A stretch of 7,634 nt of DNA, taken from the NCBI GenBank assembly GCA_949280095.1, contig CASDHD010000056.1, positions 1 to 7,634 of the forward strand. Direction: 5' to 3'. Origin of the DNA: an uncultured Bacilli bacterium (lineage in GTDB: Bacteria; Bacillota_I; Bacilli_A; RF39; UBA660). This document shows positions 5,485 through 7,634 of this stretch, in pieces. The translations under genes and the position numbers were made by a program. Below the pieces are notes generated by a model that saw nothing but the letters and a program-made list of their open reading frames with translations, was not told the DNA's origin and searched no databases. Positions within the stretch are counted from its first letter, which is position 1, and each line of letters starts with the position of its first letter.

Positions 5485-5499
5485 TAGGTGGTTTTTATG
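5485..5499 (+). promoter_or_regulatory. Ribosome site that fixes the tilS start at ATG 5497
   Basis: AGGTGG (5485-5490) lies 6 bases before ATG 5497. The in-frame GTG at 5488 is part of this ribosome site, so the longer reading by three residues is rejected. Confidence 0.8.
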
Positions 5500-6846
5500 C
5501 AAAAAACAATTGAATTTTTAAATAGCACCATAAAAGAAAGGGAAATTGTAGTTTTGGGACTTTCAGGAGGACCAGATTCCATGTGCCTTTTGCACTTGCT
5601 GTTAAAGATAAAAGAAAAAAAGAATATAACCATCATCTGTGCACATGTTAACCATAACTTAAGAAAAGAAAGCGCGGAAGAAGAAACATTTGTAAAAAGG
5701 ATTTGTGAGCAAAAAGATTGTATTTTTGAAACTATTAGACTCAATATAAAAAATCAAAAAAATCTAGAAAATCAAGCAAGAAAAGAAAGATATACGTTTT
5801 TTAATCAGATAGTTAGAAAATATGCTGCAAATTATTTAATGACGGCTCATCATGGGGACGACTTGATGGAAACTATATTAATGCATTTAACAAGAGGGAG
5901 TAATCTAAAAGGTTATGCAGGATTTAAAAAAATAACCAGTTATCCACATTATCAGTTGATAAGACCTCTTATTTATCTAACAAAAGAAGAGATACTTCAC
6001 TACTGTGAAAAAGAAAAAATCGAATATCGTGTGGATAAGTCTAATGAAAGTAGAATGATAACTCGAAATCGCTATAGGATGGATGTTCTTCCTTTCTTAA
6101 AACAAGAAAACAAAAATGTTCATCAAAAGTTTTTAAAATTCAGTGAAGAATTAGAATTGATTGAAGATTATTTAATGAAAAATACCGAAATTGCCTTGAC
6201 GCAAGTATATGATTTTGGTAAAGTAAACTTGCGCAAATTGAATAAATTTGATTTGCTCATGAAAAAGCGTGTAATTGAGTATGTATTAAAAGAGGAATAT
6301 GGAGACAATATTCATTTATTAAACGATCGTCATGTCACTTCTATTTTAAAAATGACAGAAGCAATAAAACCAAACATGAAAATTTATCTTCCTTTAGAAA
6401 AAATAATAGTAAAGGAATATAATAAGATTTATTTTTGCAATAAAAAAACAAAAAAACGAGAAGAATACATACTAGAAGACTATTTAAAATGGAATGATTT
6501 TGAAGAGTTTATAAAAGTTGAAAATACATCTATACCAAAGAGCAATTTTATTATAAAATTAAATTCAAATGATCTTGTTTTACCTTTAAAAGTAAGAACT
6601 AGAAAAGAAAAAGACTCGATGGAAGTAAAGAATTTAAAAGGAACCAAAAAAGTAAAAGATATATTTATTAATGAAAAAGTTCCAAAAGGAAAAAGAGAAA
6701 CTTATCCGATTGTTGTCGATAGTCAAGATAATATTATTTGGATACCAGGTTTAAAAAAATCAAAATTTGATAAAAATATAGATGAATTTTATGATATAAT
6801 ATATAAATATGTAATTAGTGAGGAGCAAAAAAATGAAAAGAAATAA
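5497..6846 (+). CDS. tilS: tRNA(Ile)-lysidine synthetase TilS
   Basis: TilS uses ATP and lysine to convert C34 of the CAU-anticodon tRNA-Ile to lysidine, so that it reads AUA codons as Ile and is charged by IleRS. It is essential in most bacteria, and this window uses AUA heavily. The protein has 449 residues, within the range of known TilS proteins. The PP-loop SGGPDS lies at 23-28 (GLSGGPDSMCLLHLL), followed by CAHVNHNLRKES (49-60) and the metal/nucleotide segment TAHHGDDLMETILMHLTRGS (116-135). The C-terminal tRNA-binding domain (about 360-430) is recognisable by GTKKVKDIFINEKVP, then YPIVVDSQDNIIWIPGLKKS. No domain is missing. Its last 14 bases overlap the start of ftsH, whose ribosome site is inside tilS, so the two are translationally linked. 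Confidence 0.96.
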   Translation: MQKTIEFLNSTIKEREIVVLGLSGGPDSMCLLHLLLKIKEKKNITIICAHVNHNLRKESAEEETFVKRICEQKDCIFETIRLNIKNQKNLENQARKERYTFFNQIVRKYAANYLMTAHHGDDLMETILMHLTRGSNLKGYAGFKKITSYPHYQLIRPLIYLTKEEILHYCEKEKIEYRVDKSNESRMITRNRYRMDVLPFLKQENKNVHQKFLKFSEELELIEDYLMKNTEIALTQVYDFGKVNLRKLNKFDLLMKKRVIEYVLKEEYGDNIHLLNDRHVTSILKMTEAIKPNMKIYLPLEKIIVKEYNKIYFCNKKTKKREEYILEDYLKWNDFEEFIKVENTSIPKSNFIIKLNSNDLVLPLKVRTRKEKDSMEVKNLKGTKKVKDIFINEKVPKGKRETYPIVVDSQDNIIWIPGLKKSKFDKNIDEFYDIIYKYVISEEQKNEKK

Positions 6847-7634
6847 TGCGATAAAAAATGTTTTTCCCTATGTAGTTTTAATAGTGGTTATCTTTTTTGT
6901 ATTAACCGTATTGAACTTTGGAGGGAATATTAACCATAGTATTACAACAGGAGAGTTACTAAGTGAGTTAGAAAAAAGCAATGTAACAGAAATTACAATT
7001 ACACCAAAAAGTAATGATTCTGTATATTACATTGAAGGAAAGCTAGCAAATTATAAAGAGAAAGAGTCATTCTCTGCCAAAGTTGTTGCAGAAGACTTAA
7101 CAGAAATTACGAATTATGCAAAAGAACATGATTTAAAAGTCTATGAAACAAATAAAGATCCAGGTTCTATTTCATTACTATATATCATTGTGAATTTCTT
7201 ACCGCTAGTCATTATTATTGCAGCATGTTATGTATTGTTTACAAAAATGGCTGGAAGTAATAAAAATTCTATGGACTTTGGAAGAAGTAGAGCTAAGTTA
7301 TCTGAAGACGGTGGTTCTACTAAATTCAGCGACGTAGCAGGACTTAAAGAAGAAAAAGAAGAAGTTTCAGAATTAATTGACTTTTTAAAGAATCCTAAGA
7401 AATTCCAAAAACTTGGAGCACGTATTCCAAAAGGTGTCTTATTAGTAGGCCCTCCAGGAACAGGTAAAACATTACTTGCTAAAGCTGTTGCTGGTGAAGC
7501 AAACGTACCATTCTATTATATAAGTGGTTCTGATTTCGTTGAATTATTTGTAGGTGTAGGAGCAAGTCGTGTTCGTGATATGTTTAAAGAAGCTAAGAAA
7601 AACGCCCCGTGTTTAATTTTCATTGATGAAATTG
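6833..7634 (+). CDS. ftsH: ATP-dependent zinc metalloprotease FtsH (5' part, cut by window edge)
   Basis: FtsH is a membrane-anchored hexameric AAA+ protease that extracts and degrades damaged membrane proteins and short-lived regulators. The window holds the first 267 residues. TM1 is about 12-29; an extracytoplasmic domain spans about 30-112; TM2 is about 113-137. A linker leads to the AAA domain, which opens with FSDVAGLKEEKEEVSELIDFL (165-185). Walker A is GPPGTGKT (206-213). The pore-loop and following segment FVELFVGVGASRVRDMF (235-251) is near-invariant in the family. The window ends in Walker B (LIFIDEI, with Asp265 and Glu266). The zinc-binding HExxH peptidase lies beyond the edge. 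ATG 6833 is supported by AGGAG (6821-6825) with 7-base spacing. In Bacillus hprT separates tilS from ftsH; here the two overlap by 14 bases. Confidence 0.97.
   Translation, partial: MKRNNAIKNVFPYVVLIVVIFFVLTVLNFGGNINHSITTGELLSELEKSNVTEITITPKSNDSVYYIEGKLANYKEKESFSAKVVAEDLTEITNYAKEHDLKVYETNKDPGSISLLYIIVNFLPLVIIIAACYVLFTKMAGSNKNSMDFGRSRAKLSEDGGSTKFSDVAGLKEEKEEVSELIDFLKNPKKFQKLGARIPKGVLLVGPPGTGKTLLAKAVAGEANVPFYYISGSDFVELFVGVGASRVRDMFKEAKKNAPCLIFIDEI

Noticed and set aside
1..7634. CRISPR array, tRNA or rRNA genes, insertion sequences, riboswitches
   Set aside because: I saw no regularly spaced repeats, no cloverleaf or rRNA-like segment, no transposase motifs with terminal repeats, and no leader matching a riboswitch class.

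Overview
This is a strongly A+T-rich window, and every intact gene in it reads on the + strand. The content points to a low-GC Bacillota (Firmicutes) lineage, probably a Bacilli-like or Clostridia-like organism. It carries a release factor 2 gene with the classical programmed frameshift, a YitT-family membrane protein, and tilS running directly into ftsH. The intact genes end in TAA and use TGG for Trp. The only TGA with an evident job is the regulatory stop inside prfB. UGA is therefore still a stop codon, which argues against a Mycoplasma-type recoded Mollicute. A species cannot be named from the sequence.

Left part (1-3388), accessory-looking. The first 300 bases hold no convincing complete gene. 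They contain a possible tail of an upstream ORF, a candidate extended -10 promoter, a perfect 8-bp inverted repeat, and a stranded, degenerate SEC-C zinc-motif tail (to 317). A small 82-codon ORF (302-550) overlaps that tail out of frame; its two 20-residue repeats are conserved in protein but not in codons. After a 258-base gap come two genes that look like one transcription unit: a 282-residue protein of unknown function with faint ADP-ribosyltransferase-like features (809-1657), and an HD-domain phosphohydrolase (1712-2365). Next, a near-consensus sigma-A promoter (2396-2424), with a hairpin over its -35, drives a three-TM protein with a bacterial PH-like domain and an exported C-terminal beta-rich domain (2450-3388). 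A good intrinsic terminator closes this part (3401-3426).

Right part (3427-7634), housekeeping. prfB (3511-4597) needs a +1 frameshift at CTT-TGA-C; reading it from the downstream frame alone loses its first 37 residues. yitT follows after one base. A possible promoter then precedes tilS (5497-6846), whose last 14 bases overlap the start of ftsH (6833 to the window edge, truncated in the AAA domain at Walker B).

How the genes relate: the right half groups translation termination (RF2), tRNA-Ile lysidine synthesis (TilS) and membrane proteolysis (FtsH). The left half looks like variable cargo beside prfB, and its ART-like/HD gene pair is the best candidate here for an undescribed two-gene system. 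That idea is inference and rests on weak motif evidence for the first partner.
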